Origin: Bacteroidales bacterium
GTDB lineage: Bacteria; Bacteroidota; Bacteroidia; Bacteroidales; JAIPAH01
Length of the DNA stretch: 61,236 nt
Direction of reading: 5' to 3'
Assembly (NCBI GenBank): GCA_021738485.1
Contig: JAIPBX010000006.1
Coordinates: forward strand, 1-61,236
This document shows positions 16,957 through 25,822 of the stretch, in pieces; position 1 is the first letter of the stretch; every line of letters starts with the position of its first letter. The notes beneath the pieces were generated by a model that was given only the letters and a program-made list of their open reading frames with translations, was not told the origin of the DNA and ran no database searches. The translations under genes were made by a program, and so were the position numbers.

Positions 16957-17397
16957 CTAAAACGGGAGGTCATCATCACCGGTAGCTTCTTCTGCCTGGC
17001 CTTCCTGCGGGCTGCCTGCCTGCGTTGAGGAAGAGGGAGCAGAAGTCTGTTGTTCACCGGAAGAAGATTTTTTCCCTAACATAGTCATATTATTACCGAC
17101 AATTTCGGTAAAATACTTGGTAACGCCGTCCTTTTCATAGGAGCGGGTTTGCAGGCGACCCTCGATATAAACCTGGTCGCCTTTGTGAAGATACTTTTCT
17201 GCAACTTCGGCAAGCCGCTGCCACAGAACGACATTGTGCCATTCGGTACGTTCCTGGCGATTCCCATCACGATCGCGATAAGATTCACCGGTTGCAATAC
17301 GCAGGCGGGCTACAGCTGTACCGCTGTCGAGGTGTTTTACCTCAGGGTCGGCTCCTAAATTGCCGACAAGGATTGCTTTGTTAACTCCATTGGCCAT
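16957..17397 (-). CDS. ssb: Single-stranded DNA-binding protein
   Basis: 146 residues. The OB fold occupies about 1-110, opening MANGVNKAILVGNLGADPE and including RLRIATGESYRDRDGN, TEWHNVVLW and GDQVYIEGRLQTRSY. A flexible Ser/Gln/Gly linker leads to the acidic tip DDDLPF, which recruits replication and repair partners. Length and tail are complete, so it is a functional tetrameric SSB. It lies downstream of mutY on the same strand but has its own promoter-like sequence (17426-17453). Known partners are the replisome and repair enzymes. Confidence 0.97.
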   Translation of the reverse strand: MANGVNKAILVGNLGADPEVKHLDSGTAVARLRIATGESYRDRDGNRQERTEWHNVVLWQRLAEVAEKYLHKGDQVYIEGRLQTRSYEKDGVTKYFTEIVGNNMTMLGKKSSSGEQQTSAPSSSTQAGSPQEGQAEEATGDDDLPF

Positions 17398-17425
17398 AGG
17401 CTAAAATTTTAAAATTAGGGTTATC

Positions 17426-17453
17426 CAAATATAATACATTCTGCTTCGCCCAA
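17426..17453 (-). promoter_or_regulatory. Predicted ssb promoter (TTG-N17-TATATTTG)
   Basis: On the minus strand TTG (17451-17453) is followed after 17 bases by TATATTTG (17426-17433), a full match to the Bacteroidota -33/-7 pattern TTG and TAnnTTTG. The ATG of ssb is about 29 bases downstream of the -7 box. It sits just after the mutY stop. Confidence 0.6.
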
Positions 17454-17459
17454 CAATTT

Positions 17460-18554
17460 TTATTTATTATTTTTTCCGTATTCTGTAAAATTTTCCTGAA
17501 GAAAAGCATCAATCAACCGTGGGAAAGGGTATTGATGAATGTTACTTTTTTTATCCTTTACAATACCTGCCGCTTGATCCGGCTTTAGGACTTCCTTGAT
17601 ATTTACTTCCCAGAAATACGCATGCAATGTCTGATGACTCAACTGATGGGTTTTTTTCTTCGTTCTGGAATTCAGGGAGTAATAATTCTCCCCGATTAGT
17701 TTCTGCCAATCTTGAGTATTAACCAATTCTTCCGGAGATAATGGTCTTTCCGATTCAATTAAAGGAAAGTCATACAAATTTTTCCAGATATCCGCCGCGT
17801 CGGATCGCTTGCGTAAATAAAAATGATGGTGGTCGCTATGGTGTATGACAAGGTAATTTAGATATCGATCCCGCGGTTTTTTTCTGGGCTTTTTTGCCGG
17901 AAGTTTCTCTATGCTGCTTTCGGCAAATGCCAGGCAGTGCTGCTGAAGCGGGCAGGTGCCGCATTTCGGATTTCGGGGGGTACACCACATAGCTCCAAAT
18001 TCGATGAGAGCCTGATTAAATGTTCCGGGATTTCGCCTGGGCAAAAGTTCTTTAGCGACCTCTTTTATTTTTTTTTCGCCGACACTCGTATCGATCTGAT
18101 CATATATTCCGAAAAGGCGGCTCAACACCCTTTTGACATTTCCATCCACTGCGGTATAGGGCATGCCAAATGCAAAAGATGCTATAGCGCCGGCCGTGTA
18201 ATCCCCAATTCCTTTTAAGGCAGAAATATTTTTATAATCAGAGGGGAATTTGCCCCCAAAATTATTTACAATGGTTTTAGCTGCCAGGTGCATATTTCTT
18301 GCACGAGAATAGTATCCCAGGCCCTGCCATATTCTCAGCACATCATTTTCTTCGGCATGAGCCAACGCCTCCACATCGGGAAAAGCCTCCAAAAAACGAT
18401 AATAATAATTAATTCCCTGATTCACCCTTGTTTGTTGAAGAATCACTTCGGAGACCCAAATCTTATAAGGATCATTTGTTCGCCGCCACGGTAACCGGCG
18501 CTTATTCCGCTCATACCATGCTATCAATTTTTCTACTATTGGATTCATAAACAT
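17460..18554 (-). CDS. mutY: A/G-specific adenine glycosylase MutY
   Basis: 364 residues. The HhH-GPD glycosylase domain has the catalytic Glu36 in WVSEVILQQTRV, the helix-hairpin-helix LKGIGDYTAGAIASFAFG, and the catalytic Asp in AVDGNVKRVL. The 4Fe-4S loop is Cys-x6-Cys-x2-Cys-x5-Cys in CTPRNPKCGTCPLQQHC. The C-terminal NUDIX-like domain (about 235-350) recognises 8-oxoG. It removes adenine mispaired with 8-oxoguanine. An ATG at residue 3 is an equally good start. It is divergent from the HU-like gene, with 132 bases between. Confidence 0.96.
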   Translation of the reverse strand: MFMNPIVEKLIAWYERNKRRLPWRRTNDPYKIWVSEVILQQTRVNQGINYYYRFLEAFPDVEALAHAEENDVLRIWQGLGYYSRARNMHLAAKTIVNNFGGKFPSDYKNISALKGIGDYTAGAIASFAFGMPYTAVDGNVKRVLSRLFGIYDQIDTSVGEKKIKEVAKELLPRRNPGTFNQALIEFGAMWCTPRNPKCGTCPLQQHCLAFAESSIEKLPAKKPRKKPRDRYLNYLVIHHSDHHHFYLRKRSDAADIWKNLYDFPLIESERPLSPEELVNTQDWQKLIGENYYSLNSRTKKKTHQLSHQTLHAYFWEVNIKEVLKPDQAAGIVKDKKSNIHQYPFPRLIDAFLQENFTEYGKNNK

Positions 18555-18627
18555 TAGAATGAATTTATATTGAGTTCTTTAGCTAAAATTTAATTGTAAG
18601 ATTTTATAGTCATTTAAAAAATTCATT

Positions 18628-18635
18628 TATATTTG
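18628..18635 (+). promoter_or_regulatory. -7 promoter box of the HU-like gene
   Basis: TATATTTG followed by CACCC is a full match to the phylum -7 consensus TAnnTTTG. It lies 52 bases before the ATG at 18687. A convincing TTG at -33 was not found. Confidence 0.55.
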
Positions 18636-18686
18636 CACCCCATTAGAAATCTAAAACTCAAAACTATAAAAAAGAAAGGATGCGTC

Positions 18687-18971
18687 ATGACAAAAGCAGA
18701 AGTAGTAGCAGAAATATCTAACAAAACAGGAATAGAAAAAGTTTCAGTGCAGGCCACGGTAGAAGCTTTTATGGACACAGTAAAAAACTCTTTAACCAGT
18801 GGAGAAAATGTTTATCTGAGAGGTTTCGGAAGCTTTATTATTAAGCACCGTGCAGAAAAAACCGGAAGAAACATTTCCAAAAACACAACTATCACTATTC
18901 CTGCGCACAACATACCAGCGTTTAAACCTTCAAAAGGTTTTGTCAACGAGGTAAAAGAAAAAGTAAAATAA
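18687..18971 (+). CDS. HU/IHF family DNA-binding protein
   Basis: 94 residues from the ATG at 18687, which follows AAAGGA at suitable spacing; a longer in-frame reading from 18633 lacks support, because those extra residues precede the conserved N-terminus. The protein begins MTKAEVVAEISNKTGIEK and carries the family signature around GFGSFIIKHRAEKTGRN and the DNA-intercalating NIPAFKPSKGF. It bends DNA and shapes the nucleoid; cytoplasmic dimer. It is followed after 20 bases by a 29-codon basic gene that probably shares its transcript. HU and IHF subunits cannot be told apart with certainty here. Confidence 0.93.
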   Translation: MTKAEVVAEISNKTGIEKVSVQATVEAFMDTVKNSLTSGENVYLRGFGSFIIKHRAEKTGRNISKNTTITIPAHNIPAFKPSKGFVNEVKEKVK

Positions 18972-18991
18972 TCAGGAAAAGCAATTAGATT

Positions 18992-19081
18992 ATGCCAAGC
19001 GGGAAAAAGAAAAGACGTTACAAAATGTCTACCCACAAGCGCAAAAAGCGTTTGCGGAAAAACAGACATAAGAAAAAGTAA
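18992..19081 (+). CDS. 29-residue AURKAIP1/COX24 (mS38-type) domain protein
   Basis: An ATG at 18992 opens 29 codons: MPSGKKKRRYKMSTH continuing KRKKRLRKNRHKKK, then TAA. The pattern, with KMxTHKRKKRLRKNRHKKK at the end, is that of the very small basic proteins with the COX24/AURKAIP1 domain found across Bacteroidota, related to mitochondrial small-subunit protein mS38. A ribosomal role is likely by homology but not proven. It lies 20 bases after the HU-like gene and just before a strong hairpin. Short basic genes of this size are easily missed in annotation. Confidence 0.85.
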   Translation: MPSGKKKRRYKMSTHKRKKRLRKNRHKKK

Positions 19082-19090
19082 TTACTTAGA

Positions 19091-19125
19091 GGGTGTTATT
19101 AAGAGTTTCACTTTTAATAACACCC
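19091..19125 (+). terminator. Hairpin terminator after the HU/mS38-like genes
   Basis: A perfect 12-base-pair stem, GGGTGTTATTAA (19091-19102) pairing with TTAATAACACCC (19114-19125), around an 11-base loop. It is followed by a moderately T-rich TTAACTAAATTCTATT rather than a clean T-run, so termination may be partial. Confidence 0.65.
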
Positions 19126-19199
19126 TTAACTAAATTCTATTCTACCCAGAATAATTAGTCTCTCCAGTAGAGTAAAGCATATCAAAAAAATTAATTATC

Positions 19200-20753
19200 G
19201 TGGAGAAAGAACTTGTTATTGATGCTCAGCCATCAGAAGTAGATATAGCCTTACTGGAGGAGAAGAAACTTGTAGAGCTTAGCAAAGACCGGCACGATCA
19301 GAGTTTTGCCGTAGGAGATATTTATCTCGGTAAGGTCAAAAAAATTATGCCGGGGCTTAATGCTGCATTCGTAGATGTAGGCTATGAGAAGGACGCTTTT
19401 TTACATTACCTGGATTTGGGCCCCCAGGTGCGTTCCTTACAAAAATATACCAAATGGGCTATGTCGGGAAGATACAGCCAGCTTAACATTGAAAAATTCA
19501 AGCTGGAAAAAGATATTGTCAAAACGGGAAAAATTAATGATGTTTTATCCCCGGGTCAGCAAATCCTCGTTCAGGTAGCTAAAGAACCTATTTCTACAAA
19601 AGGGCCGCGAATTTCTTCCGAAATCTCCTTTGCCGGAAGATATATTGTAATGGTTCCGTTTTCGAATAAAATATCTATTTCCCAAAAAATAAAAGACAGT
19701 GATGAGCGCAAACGCCTTAAGCGACTGATCAAAAGTATTAAGCCTAAAAATATCGGCATTATTATCAGAACGGTGGCCAAAGATAAAAAGGTGGCCGATC
19801 TTCATGCCGATCTCAATCATCTGTTGAATAAATGGCACACCGCCACCAAGACGTTGAAAACGGCTAAAGCCCCGCAAAAAATTATCAGTGAGCTCGACCG
19901 GACAACGGCGATTCTCAGGGATATGCTGAACGATACTTTCAACCATATTTATACCAACAGCCCAGACATATACGAAGATACACGTAAGTACCTGGAAAAG
20001 ATTGCCCCTGAAAAGGTCGATATTGTTAAGTTTTACAAAGGGAAACAACCTATTTTCGAGCATTATGGCATCGAAAAACAGGTGAAAAACTCCTTCGGAA
20101 AGATAGTTACTATCAGAAGCGGAATATACCTCATCATTGAGCATACCGAGGCATTGCACGTGATTGATGTCAACAGCGGGCATCGCGTGAATAAGAAAAA
20201 CAACCAGGAACAAAATGCCCTGGAAGTTAACCTGGAAGCTGCCGCAGAAATAGCCCGGCAACTGCGTTTGAGGGATATGGGAGGCATCATTGTCGTAGAC
20301 TTTATCGATATGCATGATGCTTCCAATAAACGTAAGCTCTTTGAACATCTCAAAAAAGAAATGGAAAAGGATTCGGCAAAGCATACTATCCTGCCGCCCA
20401 GCAAATTTGGACTGATACAGATCACACGCCAGCGTGTGCGCCCCGAAATGGACATCCATGTGCTGGAAAAATGTCCGGTATGCAAAGGTAGTGGCGAGGT
20501 CAAATCCAGCATGCTTTTGGTCGATGATATCGAAAAAAACCTGAAGTACCTTATCCAGGACCAAAACGAAGAAAAATTAACACTAATGGTTCATCCCTAT
20601 ATCCATGCTTACCTGAAGCGGGGATTTTTCCAATCAATACAGTTTAAGTGGTTTATGCAGTATAAAAAAAGGGTGCGCATTTTACCGGTTTCCTCGTATC
20701 ATTTCCTGGAATACCACTTTTTCAATAAACATGATGATGAAATCAAAATGTAG
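19200..20753 (+). CDS. rng: Ribonuclease G (Rne/Rng family)
   Basis: 517 residues, the size of RNase G rather than the long RNase E. It starts at a GTG. The N-terminal S1-like domain contains GDIYLGKVKKIMPGLNAAFVDVG (about 40-62). The catalytic DNase I-like part shows VIDVNSGHR and GGIIVVDFIDM with the magnesium-binding Asp residues. The Zn-link equivalent is CPVCKGSGEV near residue 430. It cleaves single-stranded AU-rich RNA and takes part in rRNA 5' maturation and mRNA decay. The hairpin at 19091-19125 separates it from the preceding operon; trpS follows after 43 bases. Confidence 0.95.
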   Translation: MEKELVIDAQPSEVDIALLEEKKLVELSKDRHDQSFAVGDIYLGKVKKIMPGLNAAFVDVGYEKDAFLHYLDLGPQVRSLQKYTKWAMSGRYSQLNIEKFKLEKDIVKTGKINDVLSPGQQILVQVAKEPISTKGPRISSEISFAGRYIVMVPFSNKISISQKIKDSDERKRLKRLIKSIKPKNIGIIIRTVAKDKKVADLHADLNHLLNKWHTATKTLKTAKAPQKIISELDRTTAILRDMLNDTFNHIYTNSPDIYEDTRKYLEKIAPEKVDIVKFYKGKQPIFEHYGIEKQVKNSFGKIVTIRSGIYLIIEHTEALHVIDVNSGHRVNKKNNQEQNALEVNLEAAAEIARQLRLRDMGGIIVVDFIDMHDASNKRKLFEHLKKEMEKDSAKHTILPPSKFGLIQITRQRVRPEMDIHVLEKCPVCKGSGEVKSSMLLVDDIEKNLKYLIQDQNEEKLTLMVHPYIHAYLKRGFFQSIQFKWFMQYKKRVRILPVSSYHFLEYHFFNKHDDEIKM

Positions 20754-20755
20754 GC

Positions 20756-20763
20756 TATTTTTG
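20756..20763 (+). promoter_or_regulatory. -7 promoter box before trpS
   Basis: TATTTTTG followed by CAG fits TAnnTTTG and starts 3 bases after the rng stop, 34 bases ahead of the trpS ATG. No TTG at the -33 distance was found, so trpS may also be read from the rng transcript. Confidence 0.4.
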
Positions 20764-20796
20764 CAGTGTTAATTTTCTAAAAGAACCAAAAAAAAT

Positions 20797-21792
20797 ATGG
20801 ATACTGTTGTAAGCGGCATACGCCCGACGGGGAATTTGCATCTGGGCAATTACTTTGGAGCGATTAAGAATTTTCTCAGCATGCAGCAAGAGAGCAATTG
20901 TTACTTTTTTATTGCGGATTATCATTCGCTAACCACACATCCCACACCGGAAGATTTGCATGGCAACGTCAAACAAGTGCTGGCCGAATACCTGGCAGCC
21001 GGTTTGGACCCCGAAAAGGCCACCATATATATTCAAAGTGATGTGCCGGAAGTAACCGAACTTTACCTGCTCCTCAATATGAATGCTTATCTCGGGGAAT
21101 TGCAGCGAGTCACCTCGTTTAAGGAAAAAGCCCGCAAGCAACCGAATAACGTCAATGCCGGTTTATTAACCTATCCGACTCTTATGGCTTCGGATGTGAT
21201 TATCCACAAAGCATCTAAAGTCCCGGTGGGGAAAGACCAGGAGCAAAACCTGGAAATGATACGCACTTTTACACGCCGCTTTAACAGGATGTATAACACG
21301 GATTATTTCCCGGTTCCGGAACCTTATAACTTTGGGGAGCCACTTGTGAAAATCCCTGGCCTGGATGGAAGCGGGAAAATGGGCAAATCAGAGGGTATTG
21401 GCAACGCCATATTCCTGGCCGATGACCCTAAAACCGTGAAAAAGAAAATCATGAAAGCTGTTACCGATAGTGGACCTACCGAAAATAACCAGGAAAAGCC
21501 GGATTATATTCAAAATCTCTTTACCCTTTTGGATGTGGTATCGGATAAAGAAACCTGTGATTATTTTGAAGAAGAGTATAATAATTGCCGGATACGGTAT
21601 GGTGACCTGAAGAAAAAACTGGCCGAAGATATGATTGCTTTTATTGACCCTTTGAGAAAGAAAATTGAGACGTTGACCCGGGATGAACAATATCTGAGCA
21701 AGGTAGTACAGCATGGAGCGGAAAAAGCTCGTGAAAATGCTTCTAAAACCATTAAAGACACGCGGCAAATATTTGGTATAAGAAAATTCTGA
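20797..21792 (+). CDS. trpS: Tryptophanyl-tRNA synthetase
   Basis: 331 residues, standard for bacterial TrpRS. The class I signature HIGH appears as HLGN in SGIRPTGNLHLGNYFGA, and the KMSKS loop as KMGKSEG. The tryptophan-binding region DYHSLTTHP and the mid-domain MASDVIIHKASKVPVGKDQ are typical. It charges tRNA-Trp in the cytoplasm. No leader peptide rich in Trp codons or T-box was noticed ahead of it. A 55-base gap leads to a small membrane protein gene. Confidence 0.97.
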   Translation: MDTVVSGIRPTGNLHLGNYFGAIKNFLSMQQESNCYFFIADYHSLTTHPTPEDLHGNVKQVLAEYLAAGLDPEKATIYIQSDVPEVTELYLLLNMNAYLGELQRVTSFKEKARKQPNNVNAGLLTYPTLMASDVIIHKASKVPVGKDQEQNLEMIRTFTRRFNRMYNTDYFPVPEPYNFGEPLVKIPGLDGSGKMGKSEGIGNAIFLADDPKTVKKKIMKAVTDSGPTENNQEKPDYIQNLFTLLDVVSDKETCDYFEEEYNNCRIRYGDLKKKLAEDMIAFIDPLRKKIETLTRDEQYLSKVVQHGAEKARENASKTIKDTRQIFGIRKF

Positions 21793-21847
21793 AAAACTTT
21801 TGAATATTAAATGTTCTTTATAAATTCGTGACCATAATAAAAATCTT

Positions 21848-22204
21848 ATGTCACGTAGTTCCAAAAAGAATTCCGGTCATATTCTCATCAAAGCTGCTGC
21901 TATTCTTTTTCTTTTAGCATTTGGTGTTGAATCTTACCTTAATAAAGAACTGTCTGTGGTACAGATGGCCATCTTTGCCGCTACCTTAATCGCTGCGGTC
22001 TTAATTATCATTATGCTTAATTACTCTGATTTCCAGCGTTATGGCTTTCTGCCGGTAATACTAATTTCCGTATATGAAATAATTTGTCATATAGTGAGCG
22101 GCGTCAATATTATTGAATCTTTTTATTATCTAGCTTTTATTTTAATCTCCATTTACTTTACCACACGAGTGAAAAAGAAAAAAATTAAGAGCAAAAAAAG
22201 TTAG
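21848..22204 (+). CDS. Small polytopic membrane protein of unknown function
   Basis: 118 residues, not recognised as a named family. A basic N-terminus (SRSSKKNSGH) is followed by three or four hydrophobic stretches: about 14-28, 40-57, 66-84 and 88-104. The C-terminus is very lysine-rich (RVKKKKIKSKK), predicting cytoplasmic ends. It lies 3 bases before the next gene, suggesting cotranslation with it. No catalytic motif is visible. Confidence 0.75.
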   Translation: MSRSSKKNSGHILIKAAAILFLLAFGVESYLNKELSVVQMAIFAATLIAAVLIIIMLNYSDFQRYGFLPVILISVYEIICHIVSGVNIIESFYYLAFILISIYFTTRVKKKKIKSKKS

Positions 22205-22207
22205 TTT

Positions 22208-22759
22208 ATGAGGCGATTCCTAAAATCTTTGGGCAAGGTGGTTCTCGTCATCATAGTGCTTTTTACGGGTTTTTTGTGGTATGCCGGATTTTTTGATAAA
22301 GTAAACATCAGCCAAAAAAGCAGTGGTCCGTATTATGCGATTGTGAGCGAAGTAGCCCTATATGAAGACCCGGGCAATGTCCGTAATAAAATTTTCAATG
22401 ATTTGATTAGTAAAGACATAATGAGTGAAAGAGGAATGGCCGTTACATATCAACCCTTCCGGGAAAATATTATCCGGCAAACGGGATGGATAATAAAAAA
22501 CAAGCATATCCAGTTAGCCCATTCAATGGAGCCTGCTTATAAAGTCATCGAAATTCCTGAAAAGGAGAGGTTGGTAGCACAATTCCCCTACAAAAATTCT
22601 TTCAGCATTATGTCAGGCTCTTATATCGTTTATCGGAAATTACTGTACACGGTTCAGCAAAGAAACCTGAATACGGGTAAATTGATTGAAGTATATGATG
22701 ATGGGGAAGAAAAGATCTTTTATCACTTAACCATAAAACAATCCCAAAACTCCCGTTAA
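22208..22759 (+). CDS. Membrane-anchored protein with possible GyrI-like effector-binding domain
   Basis: 183 residues: one N-terminal membrane segment (about 9-27, VVLVIIVLFTGFLWYAGFF) and a soluble domain, probably on the outer side. The soluble part has the rhythm of GyrI-like/AraC-effector folds: a first strand YYAIVSEV, a central GWIIKNKH, a repeated strand YKVIEIPEKERLVAQFPYK, and a closing IEVYDDGEEKIFYHLTI. This assignment is by pattern, not a clear motif. It probably shares an operon with the small membrane protein before it. Function unknown. Confidence 0.7.
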   Translation: MRRFLKSLGKVVLVIIVLFTGFLWYAGFFDKVNISQKSSGPYYAIVSEVALYEDPGNVRNKIFNDLISKDIMSERGMAVTYQPFRENIIRQTGWIIKNKHIQLAHSMEPAYKVIEIPEKERLVAQFPYKNSFSIMSGSYIVYRKLLYTVQQRNLNTGKLIEVYDDGEEKIFYHLTIKQSQNSR

Positions 22760-22810
22760 TCCCTGAAAAAGAAATACCAAACCAGGCAAACCCATCCGAA
22801 ACATAATTGT

Positions 22811-22818
22811 TAATTTTG
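22811..22818 (+). promoter_or_regulatory. -7 promoter box before hflX
   Basis: TAATTTTG matches TAnnTTTG, 20 bases ahead of the ATG at 22838, and is followed by GAGGAG (22821-22826), a plausible ribosome-binding site. Confidence 0.4.
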
Positions 22819-22837
22819 TAGAGGAGTATTGAAGCGA

Positions 22838-24037
22838 ATGGAAAACACGAATACCACAATAAAAAAGGAAAAGCAAGAGAAAGCTGTTTTAGTGGGCATA
22901 GCCACGAATAAACAAGAAAATCTTAAGTTGCAGGAATATCTTAACGAGCTCTCTTTTTTGGCCAAAACAGCGGGAGCTACTCCCAAGGCCTTTTTCACCC
23001 AAAACCTGCAAAAACCTAATCCCAAATATTACATCGGGTCGGGAAAGATTGAAGAAATATACGAATACAACAAAGAGCATAAAATTGATGTGGTTATCTT
23101 CGATGAAGAGCTGACCCCCACCCAAATCCGCAACCTGGAGAAGGCTCTGCAGTGTAAGATTATGGACCGCAACGGTCTCATTCTGGACATCTTTGCCAAA
23201 AGAGCTCAAACGGCACACGCGCGTACGCAGGTTGAGCTGGCGCAGTATGAATACCTTTTGCCGCGACTAACGGGTATGTGGACTCACTTGCAGAAGCAAA
23301 CCGGCGGTATCGGCACTAAAGGGCCCGGTGAGCGGGAAATTGAGACAGACCGCCGTATTATCCGCGATAAAATCACACGATTGAAAAGTAAGCTGAAGAA
23401 CATTGACAAACAAAAGGCTACGCAACGAAGCAATCGCGGCAATATGGTTCGTGTGGCCTTAATAGGCTATACAAATGTAGGAAAATCAACAATCATGAAT
23501 CGCCTCAGTAAAACGGATGTTTTTGCTGAGAACAAACTTTTCGCCACCCTGGACACCACGGTGCGAAAAGTGGTGGTAGGCAATCTTCCTTTTTTAATCA
23601 GCGACACGGTGGGATTTATTCGCAAGCTCCCCCACAGTCTTGTGGAGTCTTTTAAATCTACCCTGGACGAGGTGCGCGAGTCCGATCTTGTGGTGCATGT
23701 GGTGGATGTTTCCCATCCCGACTTTGAAGAACAAATCGGTGTGGTCAATAACACCCTGGCAGAAATCGGTGCAGGAGATAAGCCTACCATATATGTTTTT
23801 AACAAAGTAGATGCTTACAAATATGTGGAGAAAGAAGAGACGGATCTTACTCCCAAAAATCGGGAGAATATTACCCTGGAGGAGATGAAGCATAGCTGGA
23901 TGCAGAAGATGAACGCTACTACGCTTTTTATTTCGGCTAAAAACAAAACAAACTTTCAGGAATTCAGGGATATATTATACAAAGAAGTAAAAAGGATACA
24001 TGTCCAAAGATATCCGTATGATCATTTTTTATATTAA
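22838..24037 (+). CDS. hflX: GTPase HflX
   Basis: About 399 residues. The N-terminal HflX-specific domain contains YYIGSGKIEEI and FDEELTPTQIRNLE; the linker helix region has GGIGTKGPGERE. The G domain has the P-loop GYTNVGKST, switch I with ATLDTTVRK, and DTVGFI as G3. HflX binds and splits stalled 70S ribosomes under stress. The ATG at 22838 is chosen, with GAGGAG about 11 bases ahead; a TTG at 22829 is possible but lies only 2 bases after that site. Lnt follows 8 bases downstream. Confidence 0.96.
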   Translation: MENTNTTIKKEKQEKAVLVGIATNKQENLKLQEYLNELSFLAKTAGATPKAFFTQNLQKPNPKYYIGSGKIEEIYEYNKEHKIDVVIFDEELTPTQIRNLEKALQCKIMDRNGLILDIFAKRAQTAHARTQVELAQYEYLLPRLTGMWTHLQKQTGGIGTKGPGEREIETDRRIIRDKITRLKSKLKNIDKQKATQRSNRGNMVRVALIGYTNVGKSTIMNRLSKTDVFAENKLFATLDTTVRKVVVGNLPFLISDTVGFIRKLPHSLVESFKSTLDEVRESDLVVHVVDVSHPDFEEQIGVVNNTLAEIGAGDKPTIYVFNKVDAYKYVEKEETDLTPKNRENITLEEMKHSWMQKMNATTLFISAKNKTNFQEFRDILYKEVKRIHVQRYPYDHFLY

Positions 24038-24045
24038 AATCATCT

Positions 24046-25665
24046 ATGAAAAAATATAGAAATCTTTTTATGGCCGCCGCCTCCGGGTTGTTACTGGCGG
24101 CCTCCTGGCCGGCGAACGGATTTCCGTTTTTGATTTTTGTGGCTTTTTTGCCACTTTTTTTTATTGAAGAAGAATATACCCGGCAAAAGCAAAGCGATAA
24201 CAAAATACATATTCTGGGTTATGCTTTCATCACCTTCTTTATCTGGAATGCCCTTACAACCTATTGGATATTAAATTCGACCATTTTCGGGGGCGTTATG
24301 GCTGTGGTGCTTAATTCGCTTTTTATGGCCATTGTCTTTTATGTGTATCACTTGAGCCACCGGATAACGAAAAATCCTAACGGTCTATTTATTTTAATTT
24401 TTTACTGGCTGGCATGGGAGTATTTTCACCTGGACTGGGATTTGTCATGGCCCTGGCTAAACCTGGGCAACGTTTTTGCCTCCTTCCCCAAATGGGTTCA
24501 ATGGTATGAATTCACGGGAACTTTTGGTGGCTCGGCCTGGGTGCTGATTATAAACATCTTAATTTTTAAATTTCTTTACTCTTTCATCAAAAAGGATACA
24601 TTTTTGCGCCCTGCCATAGCCAATGGAGTGGTTGCTTTGCTATTGATTATCATCCCATTGATTACCTCCTACTCCATTTATAAAAACTATTCCACAAAGA
24701 AAGACCCCGTGGAGATAACCGTAGTACAGCCCAACCTTGATCCTTATTCAGAGCAATACGATAAGTCTCCGCAGGAGATCCTCAACCATATTTTTACATT
24801 GGCGGAGCAGAAATCAGACAGTACTACTCAATACATTGTATGTCCTGAGTCAGCTATACAGGAACGTCCTCTCTATGAAAATTATATCAATCGCGGCAAG
24901 AGCATTCAGCTTCTTAAGGACTACATGAGTAAGAAGCAGAATAAGGCCATAATTATCGGAGCCTCCACTTATTATATTTTTGATGAAGATGAAGAGATCC
25001 CCTTGTCGGCGCGACAGTTCAATGATTCACAGAATTATTACAATGCATATAATACAGCCATCTATCTCGATACTGAAATGAACATGCAACTGTATCATAA
25101 ATCTAAGCTTACGCCGGGTGTAGAAAGAATGCCATTTAAAAGTGTTTTTAAGCATATAGAAAATTTTGCCATTGATCTGGGAGGAACAGTAGGAACCCTT
25201 GGTACTGATTCCGTACGAAAGCCATTCCGGACTTTTACAGGCGATAAAACCGGTCCGGCCATCTGCTATGAATCTATCTATGGCGATTTTTTCGCCGGTT
25301 TTGTAAGAAACGGAGCTGATTTTATGCTGATTATCACTAATGACGGCTGGTGGGGTGATACGCCCGGCTACAAGCAGCATATGGCTTATGCTTCGCTGCG
25401 GGCGATAGAGACCAGAAGAAGCATCGCTCGTTCGGCAAACACAGGCATTTCGGGATTTATAAATCAGCGCGGAGATATCCTGAAAGCCACACCTTATTGG
25501 GAAGAAGCTGTCATCAGTAAATCCATTAACAAGAATGATGAAATCACTTTTTATGTTCGCTATGGTGATTATATAGGAAGAGTGGGGGTTTTTGGTACGG
25601 TAATGCTCTTACTCATCACCATTGCCGCTGCCATAACCAGTCGTAACCGGAAAATCGTTGGCTGA
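24046..25665 (+). CDS. lnt: Apolipoprotein N-acyltransferase
   Basis: 539 residues. About six membrane helices occupy residues 1-215, and the nitrilase-like domain follows. The catalytic triad is visible: Glu in VCPESAIQ, Lys in YHKSKLTPGVE, and Cys in GPAICYES. ADFMLIITNDGWWG completes the active-site region, and a last membrane helix lies near residues 505-528. It adds the third acyl chain to lipoproteins in the inner membrane. It is close behind hflX; a palindromic repeat begins 10 bases after its stop. Confidence 0.96.
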   Translation: MKKYRNLFMAAASGLLLAASWPANGFPFLIFVAFLPLFFIEEEYTRQKQSDNKIHILGYAFITFFIWNALTTYWILNSTIFGGVMAVVLNSLFMAIVFYVYHLSHRITKNPNGLFILIFYWLAWEYFHLDWDLSWPWLNLGNVFASFPKWVQWYEFTGTFGGSAWVLIINILIFKFLYSFIKKDTFLRPAIANGVVALLLIIIPLITSYSIYKNYSTKKDPVEITVVQPNLDPYSEQYDKSPQEILNHIFTLAEQKSDSTTQYIVCPESAIQERPLYENYINRGKSIQLLKDYMSKKQNKAIIIGASTYYIFDEDEEIPLSARQFNDSQNYYNAYNTAIYLDTEMNMQLYHKSKLTPGVERMPFKSVFKHIENFAIDLGGTVGTLGTDSVRKPFRTFTGDKTGPAICYESIYGDFFAGFVRNGADFMLIITNDGWWGDTPGYKQHMAYASLRAIETRRSIARSANTGISGFINQRGDILKATPYWEEAVISKSINKNDEITFYVRYGDYIGRVGVFGTVMLLLITIAAAITSRNRKIVG

Positions 25666-25674
25666 TCAGGCTGA

Positions 25675-25750
25675 TTTTTGTGCCCTGGTGTCTTAGTGGC
25701 CTTCTCAAGCTACGGCCACTAAGGCACTAAGACACAAAGATACACAAAGG
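25675..25750. repeat. Palindromic intergenic repeat, copy d
   Basis: Left arm TTTTTGTGCCCTGGTGTCTT then AGTGGCC, loop TTCTCAAGCTAC, right arm GGCCACTAAGGCACTAAGAC then ACAAAGATACACAAAGG. It lies between the convergent ends of lnt and the deiminase gene, where it may also act as a bidirectional terminator-like hairpin. Confidence 0.8.
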
Positions 25751-25822
25751 TTTAAATTATCTGATAAGAAATTATTGAAGTTCAATAGTTTACCATTCCA
25801 AATTTTTAGTTTGAGACTTCAG

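Noticed and set aside
19545-20564. 339-codon minus-strand open frame across rng
   Set aside because: It is antisense to a clearly conserved RNase G gene, and its composition has no family pattern or signal.
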